Positions 38,401-50,374 of a DNA stretch of 64,000 nucleotides are shown here, one piece after another. This DNA comes from Albula goreensis (Eukaryota; Chordata; Actinopteri; Albuliformes; Albulidae). The position numbers and the translations under genes were made by a program. The first letter of the stretch is position 1; the number at the start of each line of letters is the position of its first letter. The notes below the pieces were generated by a model. It had not been told where the DNA came from. It did not search any database and saw only the letters and a program-made list of their open reading frames with translations. Location of the stretch: NCBI GenBank assembly GCA_022829145.1, contig CM040747.1, forward strand, positions 34,364,052-34,428,051, read 5' to 3'.

Positions 38401-41400
38401 TGGTTCCCTCCCTTAGCCTGGAGAGTTAACCGGAGCTGCAGCAGCAGAGGCCTCACAAACAGGCAGCCTCACCTGAGAGTGATTTCTAATCAATCCAGGT
38501 TCTAGCCTAGCACTTGCCCTCAGTTAGGCCACATATCTACAGCAAAGCCTTTTAGACTAGTGGGGACTGTATTACCTGGGCTGTGCTGGTTTTCAGTCTG
38601 TGACTTTTTACCTGCTGTTTCGCGTTTTGTTCCCCAAAAAAGGGGTTAATAAAAGGCTGTTGGCCAGTTTTGGTTGAATTTTGTCAGTATTCTTTCCTTT
38701 TACTCACCAACTGGCCACACCATTCCACTCTCACTGACAGCTCTATGGGTCCCAGAGGTCGTACAGAGTCACTTACTGTTGAGGACAGACAGACGGACGG
38801 GGGCGGCTCCTCTATGTTGTCGAGCACCTTTATACAGATACTGCTGACATGTGTATAATCCAGCGTCCTCAGGGTGGACTGCACTGATGCGTAGAGAGCA
38901 GTTAGATCCCACGCTCAGTCTCTCTGCTCTCTGTGCTTCTCTGACCTTCCCATGAGTCACCAGTTCAGTAGCGGAGCCGTGCTTGTCATAGATCCATGTA
39001 GTTGAGGAGCAGTTGGGATAAACCACATTGGCACAATGTAGAATGGCATCTTCTCCCACGTTATGGTACACACTCACAGTGTCAAGTGCAGCTTGGAAAA
39101 GAATAAATATTACTCAAACCTTAATCACTTCCATATGCTTTATAATTTATGCTTGTACGGTTGATTAAAAGGCAAATGCAATGCACTGTAAAAGACTTAG
39201 GTATTGAGCAGAGAGTGCAACACCATGTTCTACTGAAAGCTGTGTGAATGTAGATTGGATGCAATGACAGTTTTTTTCTCATGGTGTGATTATTGTAATT
39301 GGGCTTTCGGCTGAATGTTGTTTTTCTGTCCGGACCGTTTTCAGTCCATGTGTCCGGTGACATTTTTAGAATCCAGTTACTCTGAAGCTGTGTAGGCTGT
39401 CTAACCTCCTTTTTGTGTTTTTGTATTTTTTGAATTTCAGAATAAGGTCCCTCCAAATATTTGGGGGGCCTTTATTCTGAAATTCCACAGTGAAATGCTC
39501 GGGAACTTTTCATGCAGCTAACTGGGGTCCTCCAGAATGCGTTTGAAGTGGAATGAGTGATTGGTCTTGAGCTCAACGATGTCACCCAGAAATGTGAAAA
39601 GACTTCCGCGGTAGGATACATCGATATATCCTTCGTTTGAAGGAAAGGAGGAGACGAGAAATGAGGAAAGGAGGAGGCGAGATTTCATTTTGGAAAAGTG
39701 GAGGGAAGGAGGACGTATTGACTTTAGTACAACAACATTATTTTCATTCATTAAAAGGAAATAGAGGTCTAATTTAAAAGACACATCAAGGCTGTAAGAG
39801 ACCAACAGCTACCTCCACAAAGAGATGAAAGATGGAAAACTTATACAGTTGTAATAAATAATAACGTCCTGTTATGACCACACCCCCTTCCGGTTTCCAT
39901 CCGAATACCATAATTTTGTGGTTAAACGAATACAGATACAGATACCAATAATGACCTCTCTGCATACCCCTACTATATATTATACACATCAAATGTTTTC
40001 CAGTCATGGAATAGGGTGTTCTGCCTCTTTAAATCTTTAAATTAAGAGCGTATGCAGGCACACCTCTAACCTGGCCCTCCACGTACAATGTCGAATTATG
40101 TTATCAACATGCAGGCATTGTGATGTAAATTAATGTGCACTACTTTATTTACATGTGTAATATCAGAAGAAACTAAATAAATGTGAATTTACTGTAAAGA
40201 ACAGAAAGTTCACTCTAGGGTGATGATAGTACACGGCCAACATGAGGATGTGGTTAAGTGGAGAACAGAGACTAAAGGTTCCTTTTTTTAAAACGGAAAC
40301 CGACTAACAACCACAAACAGCCATGCAGCCGTTCCAAGAAGTGTGAGATGAATCTTGCTGCATTGCCAAAACATGCCAAAATCTAATTGTGTACCTAAAA
40401 ATATACCATTTTAAAAGGTTTTTAATTTTCAGATGGTTATTCCTCTTTGAATGTATGACCAAAAATCTGGTATAACATCTTAAGGGATAAATGTGCAGAT
40501 TTTCAAGAAGATGGGACTATGTTACACCCTTTAGATTAGAAATAAAGAAATTATTTGCTCTCAGAATTTTGAGTACAAATGGCAAGATATTTCATCTGAG
40601 AACCATTTCAATCACAGAGAATGAGCGATTCCGGACGCCTTTAAAAGGAAACAGTAGCGTGTAGCATCGCTGGGATATTAACACAGAGGTGAGGCTATCT
40701 GAAGCCTGCTAATGTAGGATCAGTGGGCTCACTGTCTTTGGTCTGTAACTGTTTTGTGCATAGGACCAGAAACATCGTTTTAAAACCCATGCAATCACTG
40801 AACATTAAGGATTATGGAAAACTCTGAATGGAAACCATGAAGAATTGTTAAGATATTTACACACACGTCAAGCCGACGTGATACATTTTAAAACACTTCA
40901 TAAGATGTTAGCTCTTGACGTCACTGAGATCTCCACTAGTATGTAGGGCTGACTGATTGGTGGGTCAGTGGTGGTGAGGCTGTAAACTTTGAATGGAGCA
41001 TAGATACTTTTTAAAACCTTTTTTTTAAACACCACAAAGCATTCTTCATCACTGATACATTCATATTTACATCAGGCTGTCTCTCCTGAAGGACAATGGA
41101 ACCCAGAATTTAACTCATCAGTTCTTTTATTTTAAATAGTGCACTGAAAAAAAAACAGCAAATTCATCCACACATTAAAAATAATATCTGGATGTAAGAA
41201 ATGCTGCATAATCTAAGTACTGCTGTATAATTACCTGTTGGCTTAGTGATAATTGATAATTGATAATAAGTGATATTATTCTGCTATTAATTATCTGAGT
41301 GTAACTGAAGTAAAATTACATTCGGTTGAAAGTTGCAATCAGAAGAAAAATACAGCACACACAGGTTGCTAAAAGAAAATAGTCTAAACGTAATCTGTAT

Positions 41401-41601
41401 TCAGAGTTTGCAATCAGGTTATGATACTGCATTGAACTATTATTGTGCAATTAATTAACGATTACATTAATGAGCAGGGACTCTATCATTTGTTATGTAA
41501 TGCATATTCATTGTGACCCGCATAACCCTAATTTATTTAGGCAAAGCCACACTGTTCAGGAGTGTGGCCATCAGGAGTCAATAGTCCTCTCAGCATGAGC
41601 C

Positions 41602-41686
<85 letters not shown>

Positions 41687-41916
41687 GCAACAACAACAAC
41701 TACAGTAATCTAGTATGGGTTCACTAAGTACAGCTGAAATCTTTATTCATAGAAAAAGCGGGACCATTTTTATGTCAGCAACCCTAAATTATCAACCATT
41801 TTCTGTTGATAACAAAAATCTGAAAATTCAAGGGTGTCCCTTTTTGTACACTTACCTGTATAAAGTTGCACTGTAATGAGCAGCAGGTGCAGTAGGACTA
41901 CAGAATTTCGGTCCAT
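35277..41916 (-). CDS. IgSF inhibitory-type receptor, five exons
   Basis: Coding exons (minus strand, 5' to 3'): 41856-41916, 38777-39091, 36365-36448, 35974-36002 and 35277-35405. All introns are GT-AG and the phases agree (1, 1, 1, 0). The total is 618 bp, 205 residues plus stop. The protein has a signal peptide, one V-type Ig domain of the fish NCSSTTW kind, a TM segment, and a short tail with VTYSEI (ITIM) and TEYATI (ITSM-like). In the family such tails recruit SH2-domain phosphatases to dampen leukocyte activation; that role is inferred. No orthologue is recognised and I assign no symbol. Introns carry a hAT MITE, minisatellites and a palindrome but no stop in the spliced frame. A spliced transcript has not been seen. 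Confidence 0.8.
35519..35665. repeat. 27-bp minisatellite, about 5.5 copies
   Basis: Unit CAGGCAGCAAAAACAAGGCA plus GTCAGGA, nearly perfect. It lies in intron 4 of the IgSF gene. There are no spacers, so it is not a CRISPR array. Confidence 0.92.
35974..36002 (-). CDS. IgSF receptor exon 4: 29-bp micro-exon
   Basis: Between TTTTAG and GTGAGT, adding DRPTANQDP. Its 29-bp length shifts the phase from 1 to 0, exactly as needed by the next exon. Confidence 0.75.
36365..36448 (-). CDS. IgSF receptor exon 3: transmembrane segment
   Basis: 84 bp encoding SITAGIVLGCVILCLAVAVV and then VIYMRRGT, a single TM helix with a basic stop-transfer. The acceptor is preceded by an unusual tract of about 14 C on the minus strand (G on +, 36466-36480). 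Donor GTGAGA. Confidence 0.85.
36691..36922. repeat. 58-bp minisatellite, 4 copies
   Basis: Unit starts CATTTCACACTTATGCGAAA and recurs at 36691, 36749, 36807 and 36865, in intron 2 of the IgSF gene. Confidence 0.92.
37226..37470 (+). other. Coding-like frame of unknown origin
   Basis: On the + strand, antisense to intron 2 of the IgSF gene, a frame follows CAGCTAAG and reads VKVEVGGDAVDEEVDGIAVD then TLKLLENIKDAYKMKVWTIR. It has protein-like composition and an acidic repeat, but I recognise no family. It could be a fragment of a transposon-encoded protein. The Met at 37243 is the first in frame. Confidence 0.3.
37551..38153. mobile_element. hAT-type MITE (603 bp) with perfect TSD
   Basis: Ends CAGGGGTCGGGAACC and GGTTCCCGACCCCTG, with the perfect 8-bp duplication GTATACAC at 37543-37550 and 38154-38161. 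Subterminal GGCTCGCGAGCC is hAT/Charlie-like. Internally the ATACTCAAATTTGTCTCC arm near 37712 pairs with GGAGACAAATTTGAGTAT near 37958, so the inverted repeats reach deep inside. No transposase. It lies in intron 2 of the IgSF gene. Confidence 0.95.
38600..38720 (+). repeat. Dispersed repeat, copy 2
   Basis: Resembles 16040-16190 (CCAAAAAAGGGGTTAATAAA, TTGGTTGAATTTTGTCAG, ACTCACCAACTGGCCACAC). Family unknown; probably the 3' end of a retroelement. Confidence 0.5.
38777..39091 (-). CDS. IgSF receptor exon 2: Ig V-type domain
   Basis: 315 bp. The canonical pair is Cys in DAILHC and DAGLYTC, with Trp in STTWIY; the extra pair PNCSS / SNCSL may form a second disulfide, and both Asn sites fit N-glycosylation. 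SLRISAVHPEDAGLYTC is the classic F-strand region. Acceptor TTCCAAG, donor GTAAGT. Confidence 0.9.
39432..39485. repeat. 54-bp near-perfect palindrome
   Basis: Two 27-base arms meet at AAATATTT; 24 of 27 pairs are Watson-Crick. Outer arms GAATTTCAGAATAA and TTATTCTGAAATTC are exact. It lies in intron 1 of the IgSF gene. It has essentially no loop, which argues against a miRNA hairpin. Confidence 0.9.
39486..41600. other. Intron 1 of the IgSF gene, no other feature
   Basis: AT-rich. Near 39600-39720 there are GGAAAGGAGGAGACGAG-type words like those inside the MITE at 37551, possibly a fragment of the same family. Confidence 0.4.
41601..41700. repeat. (CAA)n microsatellite
   Basis: About 33 units with one CAG interruption, in intron 1 of the IgSF gene. 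Confidence 0.95.
41856..41916 (-). CDS. IgSF receptor exon 1: signal peptide
   Basis: ATG at 41914-41916 encodes MDRNSVVLLHLLLITVQLYT, a clear hydrophobic leader, and the exon ends at donor GTAAGTG. An in-frame upstream Met (MTKPHMSH...) would put a polar stretch before the leader and is disfavoured. Confidence 0.82.
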
Positions 41917-42920
41917 TCCCTCCAGCACTCCTCTGTGTCTCTGAGTGTCTCTGTGGCTCATGTGAGGTTTTGTCATCCTTAGACAGAGGCATTACTTCCT
42001 TATTCGCATACTCCTCTACGTGAGGAGATGACATCACATGCAGAAGGGTTATTAGCACTAGCTAAGTACTTGTCGCAGGGATCAACCAAATGTGTCTTGT
42101 TTTACTTTGCTAAGGATAGTTTTGAGAACACATGAGGAAAAGGACATGGTCCATAAACATCATTCGTCAAAAAAAAAAAAAAAAAAGAGAAACTAAATAG
42201 TTCATAATTCACCAAAGCAAAATGATAATTGAGGTAGGAGACTCATACAGAAAATAGAGTGAGATAAGCTTTTAGAATGTCTGTAAAATTAAAACTCAAT
42301 GTTTTACATGTCTCTATGAATATGCATCAGTATGGATCAGTGTATGGATAAATGTAGTTTATTTTTTCCTTTCGCTAGTCTGAAAACTGAACAGTCGCAT
42401 TGAAAAATGACAAGATAATTTGTCGGACTCACACTGACATAACTTGACAGTTCTCAGCAACACGCCACCGACTTTCTGTTTTCACACTATCCACACTTAA
42501 ACATGATATTATACGAGAGATACCAGACTAAAATTTTATACTTTATGCAATCAGTGATCCTGTGTGAAGTATTCACCCTTGTTAGACCCTGTAACTTGTT
42601 TTACCACCTTTACCAGCAGTGACTACTGTCAGATTCTTCCTGGTAAAGTAAATAATCAGTCTCTCACAGTGCAATGAAGGAAATTTGGCAAAATCTGCCT
42701 TGCAGAACCGCGTCAGCTTAGCGACGTTTGTGGGTTTTGAGCATGTATCAATTTAAAACAGGGCACGACTCATATATGTGTGGTTCTACATTTCATTTAG
42801 AGTGGTGTTGATGATAAAGGGACTGAAGACCGTTGTTGAAGAAGCGAAAGAGAATGAATAAGAACCATGCCTGGACTTTCACTGCCACTCCTATCTCAGT
42901 ACTGCCAATCTTTACACAGG

Positions 42921-43733
42921 TAAGGGAGAGAGAGAGAGAGAGAGAGAGAGACTTTTACCTTTTAAAAACCCTTTATTTAACGAAGCATTCAACAAAGCAT
43001 CTTTGGAATATTTCACCCCAAGCAAAAACACAGGTTTTGAAAATTCAAACCCCAGCTGCATAGACAAAAGTTCCACGACCTGAAACAAAGCAAAGGACCT
43101 TGGGCATTCAACAAATAAACGGAAACAGTTTTCTACCGCCAAGCAGAAAGGACAACTTTTAGCAACTCTCTGATCAAAGTGATACAAAGTGCTGTTGTCA
43201 GCTATTACGTTGAGCAACATCCTCCATTGCAAGTCCTCAAACCTTCTGGGAAGTGGCCCCTTGTAGAACAATTTACAGGGTGGACAGTACTCACTACTGA
43301 CATCTAAGTGAGCCCTCCACCCTGTGTCTGGCTGCTGCAGTCGTTCTCTAAATGAAACCTTCAAACAGAGTATGTACATTCATTACATGTCCCAAGTTCA
43401 AATCCCTCAACACCCCCCTCCCCCCTTTTTAATAGCCTCCCATGTTCTCTGGTTTTAGGGTCAAAAGGGCCTATAATAGAGGAAGGAAAACTACCCTTTC
43501 TGGAAAGAACCCCTGATCCGAACCTCTCTATTAGGAACTGTCTATACTCGGTGGAGAAAGACTTCTTGAATCCAGACAGACTGATGTCCAACGCATTTGG
43601 CCTCCTTTATCGTGTCCCCATCCTCTCCAGGGACAGAGCAGGGGTGCGTCTGTGTAACATAGAACTAAGAGAGTTTATCAGAAAATTTGGTAGAACAGAT
43701 CGTCAGACAACAAGAGTGCATTTAAGATGTCCT
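42921..43733 (-). mobile_element. Tx1-like LINE ORF2 C-terminal fragment
   Basis: On the minus strand, frames read SSEYCPPCKLFYKGPLPRRF, EDLQWRMLLNVIADNSTLYH and SCPFCLAVENCFRLFVECPR, the Cys-bearing C-terminal domain of Tx1-group LINEs. It is preceded on that strand by FERFGSG-type ORF2 sequence with frame changes. A (GA)n tract (42925-42951) marks its 3' end. It abuts the Ig exon remnant at 43786. Confidence 0.75.
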
Positions 43734-43785
43734 CCTGGTGAGGAGGAACCCCCCAACCCTTCCTCGGTGTCTCCATCCTCTCCAG

Positions 43786-44025
43786 TGACCAAGCTGAAGC
43801 CTGGCAGCACTGTGACTCTACGCTGCTTCCTGTGTATCTGTAAGTGTAATGAGCTCTTAGCTATAAAGTTAATCTTACCTGGGTGGATGGGAGAGGTACT
43901 CCACTGGTGAGCCCGAGGTACCAGGCTAAGAACAGGCCCCCATGAAGCGTTACTCTGACTGCAAAATCTCTCACAGCTATACCACCATACTGTCTATTAG
44001 GAACTTTACTCGCTCCCTGTAAAAT
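43786..44025 (+). pseudogene. Ig-domain exon remnant
   Basis: After the acceptor TCCATCCTCTCCAG the frame reads TKLKPGSTVTLRCFL, closely like TELKPGSNLTLRCLL of the exon at 45746-46030. Then frameshifts and stops occur, though GRGTP, SPRYQ-like and SYTTILS-like bits are still recognisable in other frames. It is a decayed membrane-proximal Ig exon. Confidence 0.7.
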
Positions 44026-45244
44026 ATTACCAAGAAGCAGCTATCCTTTTAGTGAGACCATAATTCTAGTGCTTTGTGGTGAATTTCTACTACAGAGAGA
44101 TGTAATAGTGATGTAATAGTGATGTAATGTTGATGTAATAGTGATGTAATGTTGATTTGTCCGAAAACTAAATGAATTCCTCCTGCATTCATTGTCATTC
44201 TCCTTCATTCCCAATCATTTTTTCACAATTACAAAAAAAAAAAACTGGGATATAATGTAGAACTATAAATGGATAAATAATTTCCAGAAATTACAGTTAA
44301 TGACTCACGTTTTATGACTCATACATAGATTAAAGAAACATGCTGTTTTCTGTTATTGAATTGCAAAGATATTGGTAGATACACAGAGAAAGCAAATGCC
44401 TTTAAATTTCTCCTTTGACCTGAAAAATAGTATAGTATTGTTTCACCAGTCATTTCTTTGTATTTGTATATCTCTGAGTTAATGTACCACAATCTTGTGG
44501 GGAAAGGTACAACTACTGTGACTACAGCAGCATGCAAGACCACTTACCTCCATCCAGGGTGAAAAAGTTACTGACATTATATCAGTCAGTTGTATTGTAG
44601 TTTTCAATACATTTATGATTAACTATCACACACGAAATATGTGTAAAAAATTTGTAGAGATTAGCAAATGACATAGCAGCATGTATTGATGTAATATTTT
44701 CCCATCTTTTCAAAAACACTTCATCTGAAATGATAATCTTTTGTTTGACATATACACATTTTTTTTTTTACAAAAATCTAATTCCATAAGTTCACAGTTG
44801 ATCTACCTGGTTAAATAAATGAAAGATGATCTAAATAAAATGTTTTTGATACATTTTAGGAGAGCTTACGCTTTCTCTACCCACTCTTTGTCAGTAATGT
44901 GGGTCAGCGATGTATATTTTCTGTTCCTTTGGTTTAGGTTTTTTTTGTGTGTGTTCGTTTTCCGTTTCCCTGTCAGTGTATTTTTGTTTTCACTTCCCTA
45001 TTGTGTCTTCCCCGCCTCTGTCTTGTAACCTGATAACAGATTTGTTTCACCTGCCTCGCTGTTCCCCTGTGTATCGTTTGCTCGTCAGTCTGTGTATTAT
45101 ACCGTGCTCTTTCTTATGCTAGTTGTGAGTTCATCTCAGTTGATTATTTTTTTTATGCATGCTACGACCTTTTTGATTCTGTTCTATAACCTTTTCCTGT
45201 TTCTTGGTTTTTGATTCCTGCTCTCTGTTTTTGTATTGTTGCCA

Positions 45245-45321
45245 AGTCTGCCTGTTACTGATCACCCCTCTGGTCATTGGAGCTGCTGTTTACATCAAGA
45301 GGAGGAGCCTCACACAGACAG
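45245..45321 (+). pseudogene. TM exon remnant of an IgSF receptor
   Basis: Encodes VCLLLITPLVIGAAVYIKRR then SLTQT before donor GTGAGT: the C-terminal part of a TM helix and stop-transfer. No acceptor is clear on its 5' side, where unrelated T-rich repeat sequence (about 44926-45244) begins, so the exon appears truncated. Probably the same broken gene as 43786. Confidence 0.6.
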
Positions 45322-45745
45322 GTGAGTCCCTAAACAGAGGAAGTGAAGAGCACAAACAGCGGCAGCAGCAGTACAGCCCATGTATAAACTACAGTGTCTC
45401 TGTACAATCAGTTCACAAACTGAAGCACTAACTACAGCATCACCACAGCCAGTGAATAAGCTACAGCTTCAGTACAGCCAGTGTTTAGCCTATAGCACCG
45501 CTACTGCCAGTGTGTGAATTATGCTAACAGTGCGCAAAGTACAGTGCCAATAAATGATATATGTAAATGATAATGTTAGCATTGCGCATTGATTAGTAAA
45601 TGATGATATTAGTGTTGTGAGTTCATCTATTTATAGTTAATTGGTAAATACAGGTCATTTCCATTTAAGCTTTTTTTTTTCCAAAAAAACCAAAATTATA
45701 GTCGCTTCCTGGAAATATTGCAAATAGAATGAGTGAAGGTCCTAC

Positions 45746-46030
45746 CTGACAGTATTATGGTGTAGCTGTGAGAGATTTTTATATCAGTCCCCTCAGTCAG
45801 CTGCCATCTCCTCTCTCTGTTGTCATTCTGCTGGAGTTTTACAGTAAGGGTGGAGCTACATGGGGGCCAGTTTTCAACCTGGTACCTGGAGCTCCTTTGT
45901 GGAGTTCCTCTCTCATCCACCCAGGAAAGTGTAATTGTTTTAGCTGAGTCTTTGCTACACTGACCAGGACCCTCAGGGGTGTACAGGAGGCAGCGTAGAG
46001 TCAAATTGCTGCCCGGCTTCAGCTCTGTCA
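45746..46030 (-). CDS. Ig-domain exon, IgSF receptor (partial gene)
   Basis: 285 bp between acceptor TCCATCCTCTCCAG and donor GTAGGA, open throughout. It reads TELKPGSNLTLRCLLYTPEG, TITLSWVDERGTP, then the SSTLTVKLQQND and SHSYTIILS strands, a C-type Ig domain of fish immune receptors. It lies in inverted orientation to the similar remnant at 43786. No partner exons on this strand were found nearby, so the gene may be a fragment. Confidence 0.65.
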
Positions 46031-48131
46031 CTGGAGAGGATGGATCACAGCGTTTTTGGGGAAATAAAAATGTCTATCTTTTCCAGTGTATTGTAACAAA
46101 ACGGAAAAACTGCTGCAATATGATGTCTGGAGTGTTCATTTTATTTTGAGCTAAGATTGCATATCATTATATGAGGATGATATTTTTTATATGCTGTTGA
46201 AAATGAATGGTGTCTCATGGGAAAATTGTGTTTCTGCCCGCAACCTGCAAGGTGGCAACGCTTTTTCTCAGTGCTTAAGTTAAAAGCTGGCCCCTTGGTC
46301 ACATCACTTGGTCTACACATTACTAGCTCCTCCTTTTCCTGAATACTTGTCCAATCACCATGAGATACAGCATTATTGCTTTGGCATTTCTAGACCAATC
46401 TCAGAATTTCGCAAAATTTGTTAGCACAATCTGTTCTAAGTTTATACCTGAGGGGGCGCTCCTGTTCTACTTATACGCTACATTGCTGGGTGCCTACTAA
46501 GTCCTGTGTATGCTATAGTTTACGCATTCCACCCTCCCCTGTCAGCAACGGCTAACCATATTGACATCAGTAGCTGCTCTCCTCCGCAAAACAACAACAA
46601 CAAAAACCTCTGTAAAGTTTGCAAAACATCTTGTTCTCCGCATGATCTGCTGTTGTCACCTCAATACTTTCCCACCAGATACACACATAAGTTTGCACAG
46701 GGTCAACTTTAGCAAAGCAATTCATTTACATTACAATGCACTTAACCCTTTTACCCTCTTCATGCAGAGGCCTCTATCGACATGTTATTCTGTTAAATAC
46801 AGGTACTTCTATGCGTTACATGCATGTTAAAATGAGAATCATTAGTCAATAAATAATCATTGATTATAGGCTTACTTCTACAAGGGGTCATACAGAATCA
46901 CTTAGGGGGGAATTCTGATTTGGAAGCGCTCAGCATTTTATCCATGGAAATAGTTACGCGGAAAATACCTATTCATATTCTGACCTGGCTTATGTGGCCA
47001 AGCCCGGCCCTCACAGTGCAGAAAAGTAGGAGGACCCATATAGGGGCATGAATAATGCTAATTCAGCCAGGAAAATGACACGCCCCCGACGAAAACCTTA
47101 AAGCCCAGTAATGTTTTTCTCTGAGTTATGTTACCTAGTACTAAGAGTCTGCTATGTAGCAATAAAAACTTCAATTTTGAAAATTGATTGGACAAATGGG
47201 TGACAAAGCCAGATACAAACTCCACCTTGTAATTCACAAACCTGGATAGTTTCTGCAAAAATTAAGTGGTTTCAACGTTTGTTATATGTTAGTAGATGAG
47301 TAGTTCAGATAAATGTAGTTTTTTGCTTTTTAATATATTTAAATCAAATGGTTTTCATTTGTATCTGATTGATCTGGTTAAAATATACTAAGAAATTATT
47401 TTTCAAGACCAGATACTAGTTGTAATACTAATGGGCAATACAATTAAAATGTTAAAATCTTTTGTGAAGTAGCAGTAGCTCCAACAAACATGTTTCAACT
47501 ATAATACAGGGAAGCAATTTTTTTTTTTGCACTGACAGTCATTGGCGTTTTAACTGTTGATTTCTGTTTTGTGTCACCTCAGCTTCTTAGGTTAGTATAA
47601 TGTTTCATTAGATTTTAGGTGAATGAAGTAAATAAAATCTCTCAGATTTGCTAAACAACGACGGTTTAATTAACTTGCATACAATTTTTTAAAGCGTGAT
47701 TTATTGTTGAATGATAAAGATTTCTTGATATCACATTTTATAATGTATTGAGTATCTAAGGTGAATAATGAATGTGTCGTAGTGTTAGTTTTCCTTGACC
47801 TGATGATTACGTCTGTATTGGCATATGGTAAGTCTTGAGATCTGTGAATTATTGTCCATGGGTTCACAGAGTACAATATAAAAAAGCACAACAGGGTAAA
47901 AAGGGTAAATGACTTTATATTTCTTTGAGACGTGCGGACTGAGGAACATGGACCGAAATGCAGCCATGTATTTCAAATTCAACAACTCAATTGTTGGTGA
48001 TGGTCAGAGCTATACTTTTACATGCGGCTTTTATCCAGAAATAATTTAAATGATTTCACGAGTTATCCTACTCCATGCAATACGGCAACACTGGAAAAAA
48101 AAATGTAACTTTAAAACATGTGCATTTAACT
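46031..48131. other. Spacer, no gene recognised
   Basis: No supported exon, RNA or repeat terminus. Confidence 0.4.
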
Positions 48132-48300
48132 CAGGGCCGGCCCAAGACATAAGTGAACTAAACGCCTGCTTGGGGCCCCCATGGCCACCAGAAGGCCCCC
48201 AAGAGTGCTTGAATTGTCCCACAAGGTGGCGGGGGCCACCAAATCAAATTCTGCTTAGGACCCCATGAAGACTTGGGTTTTTAGGGTCCCCTCAAAGTCT
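48132..48300 (+). mobile_element. MITE fragment with CAGGGCCGGCCC end
   Basis: Starts CAGGGCCGGCCCAAGACATA and continues with GGGGCCCCCATGGCC. The terminus resembles a common vertebrate hAT-like MITE end. The opposite end was not found, so the limits on the right are uncertain. Confidence 0.5.
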
Positions 48301-48382
48301 TTATACCCTCAAAGTCATTCAGTACATGTTTAAAGGTTCAGTTATTTCAGGTTTGGCAACCAGAAAGAAGAGCGACCTTTAC

Positions 48383-48793
48383 ACAGGGAGTTCCATACTT
48401 ATGAAGATTCGACTTCCGAAAATTCACAGATACGGAAAAAATAATTTTCAGGGGTAAAAAATTAAAAAAAACTATGCTCCCCTGCTTTCCCTAAATTGTG
48501 ACACTTACGCTTGTAAAATTTAAACTAGCCTACCAAATTAGAAAAAAAATGTACACTTATGAATTAATGGAGAGTGTGGTTTTCCTATACAGTATACGTA
48601 AATACATCACAGTGTATGAATTTATGCTTGTTTATATTAACTATACGTACATGAAAATAGGAGCTACTGAGACTCATAGAAGTTTAAGGGGTGGGGTTCA
48701 TCTTGGTGAATGAATAAAATGTCTGAAAGAGAAAAGATGGACTTACGAAAAACCTGCAGAAACCAATTATTTTCTTAAGTTGGGAACTCCCTG
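48383..48793. mobile_element. pogo/Tigger-like MITE (about 411 bp)
   Basis: The left end CAGGGAGTTCC and right end GGAACTCCCTG are inverted, and the similarity continues (ACTTATGAAGATTCGACTT against ACTTACGAAA / TTCTTAAGTTG in reverse). TA follows the right end; the left flank is ACA, so the TA duplication is not perfect. No coding region. Confidence 0.6.
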
Positions 48794-49520
48794 TAAAGGA
48801 TATCAACACCACCTGAAAAGAGAAAATCATTCTAGCCCTTAACCATCTCTCCGGGAATGACTTGAAAACAGTTGTGCACACAGCTCATATGGATTGACTG
48901 ATAACATGTTGCTTTCCACCACGGAGATAAGTGCCTGATTTCCTATCCACTTTGTTTTCGTCGGTTCCTCTCTAAAAAGTGGTTTACCATACGCAAATAG
49001 TTTTCGGTGGAAATATAAATGAGATTTTGGACATACGATTGAAACACAACCCAAAATGCATCAGTTCTCTAGTAGTCATGTGATTCCTTCTATTGACACT
49101 AAAAAATACATCATTGAGCTATTGCACAGCATACTATTTAACACCTTACCTCCCTGAAGCATCCAAACACAAAAACACTTGTGGAAATAGTGGTATGGGT
49201 ATTGTAGAGTTAGAGTATGGCATGAAAAACTACAAATCCCTTAGGTATTATTGGAAAGGAGATGGGCAAGGACTAGGAATGTAATAATTAAATTCTTAGT
49301 TTCAAAACAAAGATTTTCACCAATGCACTGATGTCATTTCATACAGGTGTGTTTTGCAGGTGCTAAGACAATCAATGAAATTATTTTGTCCCCAAGGCAA
49401 TTTCACTTCAGAATCACAAATGGAAATTTAACAAGCTCAAACCATGTTGATATCAGATTTACCCTATAGGATTACATCAGTAATACTGGCTGGATTCTGC
49501 TTTTCTGCAAAAATGTGGGT

Positions 49521-49536
49521 GGCCCTTAAAAGGGCC
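49521..49536 (-). terminator. Histone 3' stem-loop of H2B (49563-49937)
   Basis: GGCCCTTTTAAGGGCC on the minus strand, followed by ACCCAC; H2B-type C:G stem. Confidence 0.96.
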
Positions 49537-49562
49537 TTTAGAATGAAGAAATTCAAACTCCT

Positions 49563-50013
<451 letters not shown>

Positions 50014-50374
50014 ATATGTACTTTCTTGCTCGCTCATTTAGCTATTCTTATTGGAGGTTGCCAATCATTCTCAAATTCTATTGGTAGAGATTCACATTCG
50101 CGCCGAAACCATAAACCAACAGATGGTGTTGTTTTAAACAGGAAATTTGACAGCGCGTCTTGTTACATAATTTAGATACTTCAGTTTACTGTTTTACCAG
50201 GGTAGTCAAGTTGAGATTTTAGGATCTTTTCACTGCGTCCTGGCTAGTACAGCAGCAGCACACATTAGACCATGAGAGAGGAAAACAGTAAAACAATCAT
50301 ACATCCTGGATTGTTCGTGTCATTTCCTGAACTATGCTCCCAGAAGAATACAAGCTGCGTTTATACGCAGCTTT

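Noticed and set aside
39432..39485. miRNA hairpin
   Set aside because: The palindrome has essentially no terminal loop and is shorter than a usual precursor.
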